The translations under genes were made by a program, and so were the position numbers. From Candidatus Scalindua sediminis (GTDB lineage Bacteria > Planctomycetota > Brocadiia > Brocadiales > Scalinduaceae), in assembly GCA_008636105.1 (NCBI GenBank), contig VSDH01000003.1, positions 1-64,000 on the forward strand: a DNA stretch of 64,000 bases, given 5' to 3'. Positions within the stretch are counted from its first letter, which is position 1; each line of letters begins with the position of its first letter. The notes beneath the pieces are model-generated. The model made no database searches. It was not told where the DNA came from and saw only the letters and a list, made by a program, of their open reading frames with translations. Shown here in pieces: positions 9,425 through 18,600 of this stretch.

Positions 9425-10249
9425 TTAGTTGTTTGTGTTGCTGTTACAATAATCCAGGATTTTTGAAATTTCATGCCTTAATTTGCTACGTTCAACAATC
9501 ATATCGATGAAACCATGTTTAAGCATAGATTCAGTCGTTTGAAATCCTTTAGGGAGTGTTTTTTTGATGGTCTCCTTAATGACTCTAGGACCTGCAAATC
9601 CCACGAGTGCGCCGGGTTCCGCCATTATTATGTCTGCTTGTGAGGCAAAGCTTGCCATGACGCCACCTAATGTTGGATCTGTAAGCACAGAGATATATGG
9701 TGTTCCTGCCTCTTGTAGTCTGGATATGGCAGAACTGGTTTTAGCCATTTGCATAAGAGATATAATACCCTCGTGCATTCTTGCACCTCCTCCAGAACCT
9801 GTTATTATAATAAGTGGTAATCTTAGTTCCAGTGCCTTTTCGGCTGCTCTTGTAATTTTCTCTCCTACCACTGATCCCATGCTTCCCATTATAAATCTCG
9901 GATCAGTAACAGCGAAGATTACGCTTTTACCTTCTATAGTTCCCTTTCCAACCGTTGCAGCTTCTTTCAAACCTGTTTTTTTCTGTTCTTTTGCAATCCT
10001 GTCTTTGTAGCTTATACGGTCTTTAAAATTTAGCGGGTCTGCGGGCAACATATTCTTCCAGTATTCTTCAAAACTATTTTTATCGAGCATGATTTTTATG
10101 CGTTCAGAGGTTGGTATTCTAAAGTGGTAATTACACTCTGGACAAACATTATATTTTTCCTCCACCTTCTTTTTATAAACTACGTTATTACACCCTTCGC
10201 ATCTTTTCCATAGTCCGTCAGGTATATTCCTCTTTCTTTTAAAGAACAT
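9425..10249 (-). CDS. accD: Acetyl-CoA carboxylase carboxyltransferase subunit beta
   Basis: 274 residues, the usual length. A zinc ribbon of four cysteines (C17, C20, C36, C39: CEGC and CPEC) leads into the carboxyltransferase core with GSMGSVVGEK, the oxyanion glycines of SGGGARMHEG and GGVMASFA. With AccA it transfers the carboxyl group from biotin to acetyl-CoA to make malonyl-CoA for fatty acid synthesis. No accA is seen in the window. It is the last gene of the minus-strand run gap-pgk-rpe-accD. A GGGGAG ribosome binding site lies about 10 bases before the ATG. Confidence 0.95.
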   Translation of the reverse strand: MFFKRKRNIPDGLWKRCEGCNNVVYKKKVEEKYNVCPECNYHFRIPTSERIKIMLDKNSFEEYWKNMLPADPLNFKDRISYKDRIAKEQKKTGLKEAATVGKGTIEGKSVIFAVTDPRFIMGSMGSVVGEKITRAAEKALELRLPLIIITGSGGGARMHEGIISLMQMAKTSSAISRLQEAGTPYISVLTDPTLGGVMASFASQADIIMAEPGALVGFAGPRVIKETIKKTLPKGFQTTESMLKHGFIDMIVERSKLRHEISKILDYCNSNTNN

Positions 10250-10315
10250 TATATACTTCTCCCCTTATACAGATGATACTTCTGATGTATCAGAGTTATT
10301 CCTGGTGTTTAGATT

Positions 10316-10996
10316 CTAATTTTTCACAAACAGATTGCAGTTTTCCTGTGCTATCTGGCGAAGTTCTTTTATTGCCTCTTTATAATCGCTCTTTGCAAAT
10401 ATGGATGTTGCAGCGGCAAAGACATTTGCGCCTGCAGATGCTGCTTCTGAGATTGTTTCAGGCTTTATCCCGCCATCTACCTCGATATCCAGATTTTCTG
10501 GCGCTATTTCCCTTAATTTTTTCAGTTTACTACATACATCTTTTATGAATGATTGCCCCGCAAATCCCGGATGAACTGTCATTATAAGAAGCATGTCAAT
10601 TGATTTCAGCAATTTTTTAACAGTCTGTGCATCCGTATCAGGGTTCATTGCAACTCCAGCTTTTAATCCCTGAGATTTGATTAAATTTATGACACTCAGA
10701 GGGTCATCTGTTGTCTCAATGTGAAAGGTTATAATATCATCCTTTCCAGTTTTCCGTGTAAATGATTCTATGTATTTTTCAGGGTTTTCAATCATTAGAT
10801 GTATATCCAGAGGTATGGAGGTGTTTTTCTTTACCCCTTCAACGATGAATGGTCCCATTGTCAAGTTTGGAACAAAATGTCCATCCATAACGTCAACGTG
10901 TATTAAGTCTATACCTGCCCTTTCTACCTTCTCAATTTCATTTCCCAACTGTGTTGGGTCAGCGGCAAGTATTGAAGCTGCTATTTTTATTTGCAT
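10316..10996 (-). CDS. rpe: Ribulose-phosphate 3-epimerase
   Basis: 226-residue TIM barrel. Signature segments are ASILAADPTQLG, the metal-binding HVDVMDGHFVPN, MTVHPGFAGQ and EVDGGIKPET, covering the catalytic aspartates and histidines of the family. It interconverts ribulose-5-phosphate and xylulose-5-phosphate in the pentose phosphate or Calvin-type cycles. It is the third gene of the gap-pgk-rpe-accD run, 36 bp after pgk. No clear Shine-Dalgarno sequence precedes this ATG, so it may depend on translation of pgk. Confidence 0.95.
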   Translation of the reverse strand: MQIKIAASILAADPTQLGNEIEKVERAGIDLIHVDVMDGHFVPNLTMGPFIVEGVKKNTSIPLDIHLMIENPEKYIESFTRKTGKDDIITFHIETTDDPLSVINLIKSQGLKAGVAMNPDTDAQTVKKLLKSIDMLLIMTVHPGFAGQSFIKDVCSKLKKLREIAPENLDIEVDGGIKPETISEAASAGANVFAAATSIFAKSDYKEAIKELRQIAQENCNLFVKN

Positions 10997-11032
10997 ATCA
11001 GATTTAATGTTTTGTTGGTTTGTATAGAAATC

Positions 11033-12220
11033 CTATTTGTTTGTTAATGCAGCTATGCCAGGCAATTCTTTACCCTCTAATAATTCCAGAAATGCTCCAC
11101 CCCCTGTAGATATGAAGGATACCTTGTACGATTCTCCCATCTTGTGGAATGCACGGTCTGTATCTCCACCTCCTATAATAGTTAATGCATGCGCATCAAC
11201 TACTGTTTCAACCATTGCATAGGTACCTCTACTAAAGGCGTCTATTTCAAACGCCCCCATGGGGCCGTTCCAGATGATTGTCTTTGCGTTTTGCAGGGCT
11301 TCAGAAAAAAGCTTCGTACTTGCAGGCCCGATGTCGAGGGCAATCCAATTTTCCGGGATTTCCTGGAAGGTTACCACTTTTGTTTCTGCTCTTCCATCAA
11401 ATTTTTCTGCAATTACGAAATCTACAGGCAAGTATATCTTAACACTTCTTTCCCTGGCGAGTTTGGTTATAGACGAAATCTTTTCGATTATGGCCTTTTC
11501 TATTGTTAACTTGCCAGCGCCATATCCAAGTGCCTTAAGGAAAGGAAAAGCCATTGCTCCACCGATGATTAGTTTGTCAACCTTTTTTGAGAGATTTTCA
11601 ATAATCTTTATCTTATCTGCGACCTTTGCTCCACCAATTATGGCTACCAGAGGTCTCGATGGATTATTAACTGCTTTCTCAAAATAATCAAGCTCCTTCT
11701 TTATGAGAAAGCCTTCTGCTGCCTGTAGAACGTTTCCATTTATACCTACCATTGAGGCATGTGTTCTGTGACAATTCCCAAATGCGTCCTGTACGAATAC
11801 ATCGCACAGACTTGCCAGTTCCTTAGCAAACTTTGGATCATTTTCCTGCTCCTCCCGATGAAAACGTAAGTTTTCAAGAAGTAAAACGTCTTCAGGCTGC
11901 ATGTTATCGACTTGTTTCTTTACGTCAGGCCCTATACAATTACTTGCCAGTTTTACTCCCTTATTGAGGAGTCTATGGAGTCTCTTGACAATTGGTTTTA
12001 AACTGAGTTCTGGTATGACCTTTCCATTTGGTCTCCCGAGGTGAGAAGCCAGAATTACTTTAGCGCCTTCATCAAGTAAATAATTTATAGTTGGTAGGGT
12101 TGCCCTTATTCTGGCATCATCGGTTATGTTCCCCTGCTCGTCAAGAGGAACATTATAATCCACCCGTACAAAAACCTTCTTACCTTTAAGGTCGAGATCT
12201 GTAATAAAAAGTTTTTCCAT
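11033..12220 (-). CDS. pgk: Phosphoglycerate kinase
   Basis: 395 residues, full length. The N-terminal substrate domain has VRVDYNVPLD, SHLGRPNG and the HRTHASMVG region. The hinge and nucleotide domain has GGAKVADKI, WNGPMGAFE and the GGGDTDRA loop. It transfers phosphate between 1,3-bisphosphoglycerate and ADP in glycolysis or gluconeogenesis. It starts 13 bp after the gap stop codon, so the two are clearly co-transcribed. AAGGTT before the ATG serves as a modest ribosome binding site. Confidence 0.97.
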   Translation of the reverse strand: MEKLFITDLDLKGKKVFVRVDYNVPLDEQGNITDDARIRATLPTINYLLDEGAKVILASHLGRPNGKVIPELSLKPIVKRLHRLLNKGVKLASNCIGPDVKKQVDNMQPEDVLLLENLRFHREEQENDPKFAKELASLCDVFVQDAFGNCHRTHASMVGINGNVLQAAEGFLIKKELDYFEKAVNNPSRPLVAIIGGAKVADKIKIIENLSKKVDKLIIGGAMAFPFLKALGYGAGKLTIEKAIIEKISSITKLARERSVKIYLPVDFVIAEKFDGRAETKVVTFQEIPENWIALDIGPASTKLFSEALQNAKTIIWNGPMGAFEIDAFSRGTYAMVETVVDAHALTIIGGGDTDRAFHKMGESYKVSFISTGGGAFLELLEGKELPGIAALTNK

Positions 12221-12233
12221 CTCAAATAACCTT

Positions 12234-13620
<1,387 letters not shown>

Positions 13621-14163
13621 ATGGAAACAAAGATTGGTAAAACCAAACTTAGTTTAATACAGGGCGATATTACGTTGCAGAAGACAGAGGCAATAGTTAA
13701 TGCTGCAAATACGAGCTTACTGGGTGGTGGAGGAGTAGATGGCGCTATTCACCGTGCGGGTGGGCCAAAGATTCTTGAAGAATGCAAGGCGATTCGAGCA
13801 AAACAAGGGGGCTGTCCCACTGGCGAGGCCGTAATAACCTCTGGTGGAAACATGAAGACCAAATATGTAATACATACCGTAGGTCCTGTTTGGTCAGGTG
13901 GAAACCGTGGTGAGGAACAACTCCTTCGAAACGCCTATTATAACAGCCTCGATTTGGCAAGGGAAAAGGGTATCAAATCTGTCTCATTTCCATCTATTAG
14001 CACTGGTGTGTACAGGTTTCCGATAGATAAGGCGTCAAGAATTGCCCTTAACACAGTGAAAGAATTTGTGCAGGATCACAACTTTGTGGAGGTTAGATTT
14101 ACGCTATTCAGTGAAAGAGATTTGAAAGCTTATGAAGATGCATCGAAAGAGATATGTAGATGA
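13621..14163 (+). CDS. Macro-domain protein (YmdB-like ADP-ribose deacetylase)
   Basis: 180 residues forming one macro domain. Diagnostic motifs are GDITLQKTEAIVNAANTSL, GGGGVDGAIHRAGG and the C-terminal ADP-ribose loop PSISTGVYRFP. Members of this class remove O-acetyl or ADP-ribosyl groups from ADP-ribose derivatives and proteins. The catalytic-type Asn and the Gly-rich loops are present, so it should be active. It lies alone with a GGGGGATTTGACAA ribosome binding site. The exact substrate cannot be read from the sequence. Confidence 0.92.
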   Translation: METKIGKTKLSLIQGDITLQKTEAIVNAANTSLLGGGGVDGAIHRAGGPKILEECKAIRAKQGGCPTGEAVITSGGNMKTKYVIHTVGPVWSGGNRGEEQLLRNAYYNSLDLAREKGIKSVSFPSISTGVYRFPIDKASRIALNTVKEFVQDHNFVEVRFTLFSERDLKAYEDASKEICR

Positions 14164-14415
14164 AGCTGCTAATTTACCCACGCACCAGAAAGCCGCGGGT
14201 GTGTGCCCGTGGATGAATGGATTTCATGCGGGGATGTCGGGCTGGCAGTCGGGAAGCCACGGATGCCACAGTGGGGTACCCCACGTGGTGTTCCATAAAG
14301 CCGTGGAGCTTCACAACTTCCCCCTCTGTTTTCCCATGTTTGGCTTTCTACCATGGTTTGCTTTTTTGCTGCGCCATTTTAGTTTACGCCTTTTACTGGT
14401 CTGAGCCATTAGATA
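14164..14415. repeat. GC-rich hairpin cluster between macro gene and tatA
   Basis: This stretch is markedly richer in G and C than its surroundings. It contains a perfect palindrome GTGGGGTACCCCAC (14271-14284), extended by CCAC/GTGG arms. Several related pieces occur (AGCCGCGGG, AGCCACGG, AGCCGTGG). It probably represents decayed palindromic repeat units sitting between convergent genes. No gene is supported here, although open frames cross it. Confidence 0.55.
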
Positions 14416-14670
14416 TTATCCTTTCATTTCTTCAACATTTTTCTTATCGTTCGTCTCTATCTTATCATGCTTTTTATCGGCTGTTTTCAACCCATCGGGT
14501 TTCTTACTTACGGTATCTTCTACTTCATCTTCTATGCCTCTAATACCTTTTTTGAACTCAACTACACCCTTCCCTAAGGATTTCATTACCTCTGGAAGCC
14601 TTTTACCAAAAATAAGTAGTGCCACAATAAGGATTATTATCCATTCTATACCCCCTGGCATACCAAACAT
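14416..14670 (-). CDS. tatA: Twin-arginine translocase subunit TatA/TatE
   Basis: 84 residues. A short N-terminus with the Gly-Ile-Glu motif (GGIEWIIILIVALLIFG) forms the single membrane helix. The family hinge FGKRLPEV and an amphipathic helix (MKSLGKGVVEFKKGI) follow, then a charged Lys/Asp-rich tail. TatA oligomers form the pore for folded protein export with TatC, which is not seen here. It is transcribed in the same direction as the upstream rluD and TPR genes. The GGAGG-like sequence before the ATG supports the start. Confidence 0.93.
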   Translation of the reverse strand: MFGMPGGIEWIIILIVALLIFGKRLPEVMKSLGKGVVEFKKGIRGIEDEVEDTVSKKPDGLKTADKKHDKIETNDKKNVEEMKG

Positions 14671-14754
14671 TGTTTTTTCCTCCGTGTTAAAAAATTGATC
14701 TTAATTTTCTGAGAACCACATAAAATCCTGAGTTGTCAATTGTATACTGATTAT

Positions 14755-15810
14755 CTAATTTAATAGGGTATTAATTTTTCTGAGAATTGTAATCAGGTTA
14801 TGCATATCTTCAGGTATCTCAGCTGTGAATTCCATAGTCTTGTTAAAAACAGGGTGAAGAAATTTTATCTTGTAAGCATGTAATGCCTGTCTATTAATAA
14901 TTGGCGTATTTTCATTATCCCACAATTCATGTACTTTTGCAAGATTGCTTATTTCTGTATTTGTATTAGGCCTTATTAAGTCTTCAAGATAACAAGCATC
15001 GGTATTGCCGTATTCTGAATCAGCTACTATGGGGTGGCCTATAGTCTTCATGTGAACCCTGATTTGATGTGTTCTTCCTGTTTCGGGAATTATTTTAACT
15101 AACGTATAACCACAAAAACGCTCCATCACTTCAAATATGGAAACAGCGCTTTTACCTGTGTCGTGGCGAATTGACATTTTTTTACGAAACCTTTTGTGTC
15201 TTCCTATTGGGAAATCAATCTTATCAGAATCAAGTTCTATTTCACCTTTGACCACAGCGAGATATTCTTTCAATATTTCCCTTTTTTCGAATTGCAACGC
15301 TATATGTTTGTGTACTTTCTCATCTTTTACAGCTAAAATGATTCCGCTTGTATCCCTGTCCAGCCTGTGAACTATTCCTGGCCTCAGGGGGCCATTTATT
15401 GAAGAGAGTTTATTACAATGAAAAGTTAAGGCGTTTACGAGTGTTCCACTTGCATGACCACGAGCGGGGTGTACAACCATATCTGGAGATTTATTCAAGA
15501 CCATTAAATACTCATCTTCATATATAATATCAAGTGGAATATCTTCAGGAACGATCTTGCTATTACTTTTTATTGATAGTTGGATTGAAATGACATCCTT
15601 TAGTTTTATCTCATAGCTGTTTTTTGTAGCAATGTTATTTACCTTAACAGCACCTTTCTTTATTAACTTCTGTATAGCACTGCGTGAGTAATCCTGTAGC
15701 CGTGAAACAAGGTATCTATCAATTCTTTTGGAAGGGTATTTCTTTTTAACAACTAACTGAATCTGCTCCGATTTGTCTATTTCGTGTACAATCATTTCTT
15801 CTTTACTCAA
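14755..15810 (-). CDS. rluD: RluA/RluD-family 23S rRNA pseudouridine synthase
   Basis: 351 residues. An S4 RNA-binding domain (about 28-75: RIDRYLVSRLQDYSRSAIQKL in part) precedes the pseudouridine synthase domain. That domain has the catalytic motif HRLDRDTSGIIL (catalytic Asp) and the later GRTHQIRVHM. It isomerises uridines in the large ribosomal RNA or a related RNA; the precise site cannot be decided. Its start overlaps the end of the upstream TPR gene by 8 bases, indicating translational coupling. It is slightly longer than typical because of a 20-residue N-terminal extension. Confidence 0.93.
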   Translation of the reverse strand: MSKEEMIVHEIDKSEQIQLVVKKKYPSKRIDRYLVSRLQDYSRSAIQKLIKKGAVKVNNIATKNSYEIKLKDVISIQLSIKSNSKIVPEDIPLDIIYEDEYLMVLNKSPDMVVHPARGHASGTLVNALTFHCNKLSSINGPLRPGIVHRLDRDTSGIILAVKDEKVHKHIALQFEKREILKEYLAVVKGEIELDSDKIDFPIGRHKRFRKKMSIRHDTGKSAVSIFEVMERFCGYTLVKIIPETGRTHQIRVHMKTIGHPIVADSEYGNTDACYLEDLIRPNTNTEISNLAKVHELWDNENTPIINRQALHAYKIKFLHPVFNKTMEFTAEIPEDMHNLITILRKINTLLN

Positions 15811-16459
15811 TGTCTTCCAGACGATATTTTGCCATTCTTGCCCAATAGCTTTCAGGCGAAAGATTAATTACATCTTTATATGCAGCAATCGCAGGACTTA
15901 ATTGCCCTAATTTCTCATTGCACCTTCCGGCATCCAAATTAACTTGTGCCTTAAGGAATGTGGCGTCGGTATCCGTTGCAATCTTTTCAAATTGTTCGAC
16001 AGCCTCTTTTAGTTGCCCATTTTCCTCAAAGGCGTATCCCAGGGATTGTCTTATAATGGGTACTAAGGTATGCTCGCTAAACCTTTTTATGAATTCCTCA
16101 TATGTAAGAATTGCTTCGTTATATTTTTTTGCGTTATATTGCGTATTGCCAAGTTCTAATAGCAGCCAGGGTGTAGCGCTGGTTGTTGATAAATTGTTAT
16201 TCAAAAAGACATATTCATTAATGGAAGCCTCAATTGCCTCAGCTTTTCCCTCGGGGTCCTCCTGTTGAGCAACCGCAATTTCATAATGAATTCGCCATAT
16301 CCTGCTCCAGACTTCATTAAAATCGTTATTTCTCTTCTGTCTGTATAAATATGCAGTCATACCTAACGCAAAAACTACGGTAACAATGAGGGCTATCCTT
16401 AACCAGTTATCGTTTATTATTTTTAAGTACTTACGAGCTCTTTCTTTAACATTTTCCAT
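15803..16459 (-). CDS. Membrane-anchored tetratricopeptide protein (YfgM-like)
   Basis: 218 residues. A basic N-terminus and a single membrane helix (about 20-40) are followed by a soluble domain of TPR-like helical pairs, with signatures such as WLLLELGNTQYNAKKYNEAI, SLGYAFEENGQLKEAVEQFE and AGRCNEKLGQLSPAIAAY. Topology and length resemble YfgM-like proteins that assist the Sec translocon or periplasmic chaperones, but this function is only analogy. It overlaps rluD by 8 bases, and both read toward tatA. Confidence 0.85.
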   Translation of the reverse strand: MENVKERARKYLKIINDNWLRIALIVTVVFALGMTAYLYRQKRNNDFNEVWSRIWRIHYEIAVAQQEDPEGKAEAIEASINEYVFLNNNLSTTSATPWLLLELGNTQYNAKKYNEAILTYEEFIKRFSEHTLVPIIRQSLGYAFEENGQLKEAVEQFEKIATDTDATFLKAQVNLDAGRCNEKLGQLSPAIAAYKDVINLSPESYWARMAKYRLEDIE

Positions 16460-16596
16460 AATAATTTTTATAAATCAGCTCTTCCCTGTCATTTAATTCC
16501 ATATTCTATTATATATTACGAACTTATGTCAAGGATTAAACCCCTTTGTTGGTGTCCTAATTTGCTTTTTTTAAAAAATAGTATATAATATAAAAG

Positions 16597-16797
16597 GTGC
16601 GTGGGTAAAATAGATTATGCTATACTAGCATTTGCGTTTAATTGGTTTTGGCGTTGACCGCCGATGTCTAGGAACTACGACGGTCTTTTTGCCAGATTTA
16701 CCAACCCTTTCGGGTCTACATTTAATTCTGGACATTAGAAGTACCCCCTTTCTGGGGATTTTTACCCCGTTGTTAGAAAGATAAACCCCACGCACCT
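16597..16797. mobile_element. Inverted-repeat element (about 200 bp) enclosing a tiny basic ORF
   Basis: GGTGCGTGGG at the left end is matched by CCCACGCACC at the right end. The similarity continues outward through an A/T-rich extension (TATATAATATAAAA against the complement of TTTGTTTTATATA), giving imperfect terminal inverted repeats of about 24 bases. The inside contains a minus-strand mini-gene. It may be a miniature transposable element, or the two ends may form the closing stem of a structured transcript. No clear target duplication was seen. Confidence 0.5.
16625..16735 (-). CDS. Tiny very basic peptide (36 aa), unknown
   Basis: An ATG preceded at good spacing by a strong AAAGGGGG motif opens a 36-codon frame. 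The product starts MSRIKCRPERVGKSGKK and ends HRRSTPKPIKRKC. About one third of its residues are Lys or Arg, and a Cys lies near each end. It lies inside the 200-bp inverted-repeat element and downstream of the 100-aa gene on the same strand. It could be a nucleic-acid-binding peptide. Coding status rests only on the ribosome binding site and composition. Confidence 0.45.
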   Translation of the reverse strand: MSRIKCRPERVGKSGKKTVVVPRHRRSTPKPIKRKC

Positions 16798-16838
16798 TTG
16801 TTTTATATAATCTCTTCCCACAATAATTGCATGGCAGT

Positions 16839-17141
16839 CTAAGGGTTTGTCATAGTTCCTTTGAGGTATGCATAAACGTAAACTGTTGTGTGGTCTCCCC
16901 CTCCAATACCACCGTCGCAACCGAGGCCGAATAATGCTTTTTCAACAGCTCTAGCATCATTGTCATTATAGCATTGGCGAGCTATGTACCCATGACCCTT
17001 TCGTGGCACTTGATGGTCATTAAATAAACGATCAGTCCAGTTAGATGCAATTCCACAATACCATTTTGAGTATGCCCCAGCTTGCTTTTGAATATGAGCA
17101 ACGATTTCATTATATACTTGTTGTGCTCCTTGTGGTTCCAT
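16839..17141 (-). CDS. Small unknown protein, possibly a degenerate GIY-YIG-like domain
   Basis: 100 residues with a near-perfect ribosome binding site (AAGGAGG) before the ATG. The sequence has WYCGIASNWTDRLFNDHQV, then ARAVEKALFGLGCDGG and GGDHTTVYVYAY. The order Tyr-x-Gly-Ile, Arg-Leu, His and a later Glu resembles the GIY-YIG nuclease layout, but the match is loose. It looks like a conserved compact domain with Gly-rich ends, not a random frame. It lies in the accessory island next to an inverted-repeat element. No function is assigned. Confidence 0.6.
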   Translation of the reverse strand: MEPQGAQQVYNEIVAHIQKQAGAYSKWYCGIASNWTDRLFNDHQVPRKGHGYIARQCYNDNDARAVEKALFGLGCDGGIGGGDHTTVYVYAYLKGTMTNP

Positions 17142-17237
17142 TGTTTAGCCTCCTTATTGACTAAGCCTCATCAAATGGCTACATAGAACTCCCCCAGTGG
17201 GTGCAGTTTCATAGCCTTAACGGGCATTGAGATTGGA

Positions 17238-17263
17238 GGTCTCGGTGTTCAAGCACTGAGACC
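17238..17263. repeat. Strong hairpin GGTCTCGGTG/CACTGAGACC
   Basis: Ten-base arms with one G-U pair and a 6-base loop, located upstream of the 100-aa gene on the other strand. No T-run follows on either side, so it is not a typical terminator. It could be part of a leader RNA or a recombination end. Confidence 0.5.
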
Positions 17264-17397
17264 CAAATTAAAATAAGATAGGTTTTATTATTTTTTGGTT
17301 GATTTTGGCGGCGATCGTGGTAGGATATTTACCAAATCACCGCGAAAAAAGGCTGTATACATTAGCGTGTTGCTCCCTTTTTTTGTTGGTTTGAAAG

Positions 17398-17429
17398 GGC
17401 ATAGAGACCGCAATTCTCTATGCCTTTTT
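17398..17429. terminator. Intrinsic terminator hairpin
   Basis: Perfect 10-bp arms GGCATAGAGA / TCTCTATGCC with a 7-base loop, followed on the plus strand by TTTTTCATTT. It lies immediately 3' of the minus-strand gene ending at 17438. It can terminate that gene (AAAAA-rich side first) and any plus-strand transcript from the island. Confidence 0.65.
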
Positions 17430-17437
17430 CATTTATT

Positions 17438-17851
17438 TCACCTAATAATCATGTATTTTTTCCGATTTTCATATCTTCTAGTAATAACCTTACCGTGCTT
17501 TTCCATTCGATATATAGTTATATAAACGTCTCTTTTTATATCACTTGACGCAGATTCAAATCCATTTTTAATCATTTCGTCATAGATTTGCTGCCCACTT
17601 AAATACTTATCAGAATTGGACAATATGTCCAATATAGCTCTATTCATACTAAACCCTTTATATTTCTCGCTTAGACTTTCGGTTTTTGATGATAACGAAA
17701 AAGCAGATTGTATAACCCCTTCCTGCTGCAAGAGTTGAATGGCTTCGTATACAATATTTAACTTCTCTTTTTTCTCCTTAATCTGCTTATCAAGATTTTC
17801 GATTTCAGATTTATATTTCTTTAAAAGTTGGTTTAGGCCTGAGATTTGCAT
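17438..17851 (-). CDS. Coiled-coil plus winged-helix-like protein, likely DNA-binding
   Basis: 137 residues. An N-terminal charged coiled coil (about 5-45) is followed by a C-terminal domain (about 68-135) patterned as a winged helix: MNRAILDILSNSDKYLSGQQIYDEM, then DIKRDVYITIYRMEKHGKV and a basic tip. The gene is divergent from the Panacea pair, and the shared region contains a perfect inverted repeat. It may therefore regulate itself or the pair. The ATG has AAGGAGATAATT upstream. Family not recognised with certainty. Confidence 0.65.
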   Translation of the reverse strand: MQISGLNQLLKKYKSEIENLDKQIKEKKEKLNIVYEAIQLLQQEGVIQSAFSLSSKTESLSEKYKGFSMNRAILDILSNSDKYLSGQQIYDEMIKNGFESASSDIKRDVYITIYRMEKHGKVITRRYENRKKYMIIR

Positions 17852-17928
17852 AATTATCTCCTTAATATTTACAAATTGTTAGGGTTACCAAGATTAATTA
17901 TTTGGAGTATAGTATAGACTAGGCTAAA

Positions 17929-17957
17929 ATGCAAGTAAATAATTTATATACTTGCAT
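17929..17957. promoter_or_regulatory. Inverted repeat operator candidate with divergent minus-strand promoter
   Basis: Perfect 9-bp arms ATGCAAGTA / TACTTGCAT separated by 11 bases. On the minus strand the left arm supplies TTGCAT as a -35, followed 17 bases later by TATACT as a -10, driving the winged-helix gene. A protein bound here would block that promoter and sits just upstream of the plus-strand promoter. Confidence 0.6.
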
Positions 17958-17976
17958 TGTAAAATATTATTTCAAA

Positions 17977-18006
17977 TTGACATGACGAGAAGTTGTAGTA
18001 TATAAT
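17977..18006 (+). promoter_or_regulatory. Consensus promoter of the Panacea pair
   Basis: Perfect TTGACA and TATAAT hexamers separated by 18 bases, about 30 bases before the GGGGGTGATATT ribosome binding site of the first gene. It is one of only two full-consensus promoters I noticed in the window. Confidence 0.75.
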
Positions 18007-18036
18007 TAAATTGAAAGTGCTAAAGGGGGTGATATT

Positions 18037-18600
18037 ATGATTACATTTAAATTTAATGAAATTAAAACAACACAAGCGGCTGCATTGTTTTTAAAGAAAA
18101 GTGATAATCATATGAGTTATATGAAGCTCATAAAATTGTTATATCTTGCTGATCGTGGAGCTTTGACCCTTTGGGAAAGGCCTATAACAGGAGATGCTTA
18201 TGTATCAATGCCACATGGCCCAGTATTAAGCACCGTTTTAGATATAATTAATAATGGAAAATGTCCTAATATAAATCCATATTGGTATAAATATATTTCT
18301 ACACCATCAGATTATGAGATTAGATTAGAAGAAATACCAGAACTGGACGCATTAAGCAAAAGAGAAATAGAATTAATTGACGAACTTTATGAGAGATTTA
18401 AGGATTTTACTCAATGGGAAATGGTTGATTTATGTCATGAAATCCTCCCAGAATGGGAAGAGGTAAGAAATACTTCTAAGCCAATTGAAATCGAAACAAT
18501 TCTAAAAACAGTAAAAAAATCACCCAAGGAGATTGAAATGATTGATGAAGAAGTTTTAAACCTAAAGCATGTTAAAGAAATATTATCAATAGATGATTAA
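18037..18600 (+). CDS. Panacea-domain (SocA-type/DUF4065) protein, candidate antitoxin
   Basis: 187 residues. The Panacea domain fills about residues 10-150, with the typical MKLIKLLYLADRGAL, WERPITGDAYVSMPHGPV and WEMVDLCHEILPEW segments. Panacea proteins (SocA, PanA) act as antitoxins for many unrelated toxins and sometimes as chaperone-like adaptors. The stop codon overlaps the ATG of the next gene by one base (TAATG), the tight coupling expected of a toxin-antitoxin operon. A consensus promoter and good ribosome binding site precede it. The order antitoxin-toxin is inferred. Confidence 0.88.
   Translation: MITFKFNEIKTTQAAALFLKKSDNHMSYMKLIKLLYLADRGALTLWERPITGDAYVSMPHGPVLSTVLDIINNGKCPNINPYWYKYISTPSDYEIRLEEIPELDALSKREIELIDELYERFKDFTQWEMVDLCHEILPEWEEVRNTSKPIEIETILKTVKKSPKEIEMIDEEVLNLKHVKEILSIDD

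Noticed and set aside
9564-10010. 148-codon frame opposite accD
   Set aside because: Fully antisense to a well-defined accD; codon shadow only.
14132-14543. Open frames across the GC-rich palindromes
   Set aside because: They run through repeat sequence and antisense to tatA, without a ribosome binding site or protein-like pattern.
17295-17525. 76-codon plus-strand frame
   Set aside because: Crosses a terminator hairpin and the end of the opposite gene; no recognisable product.
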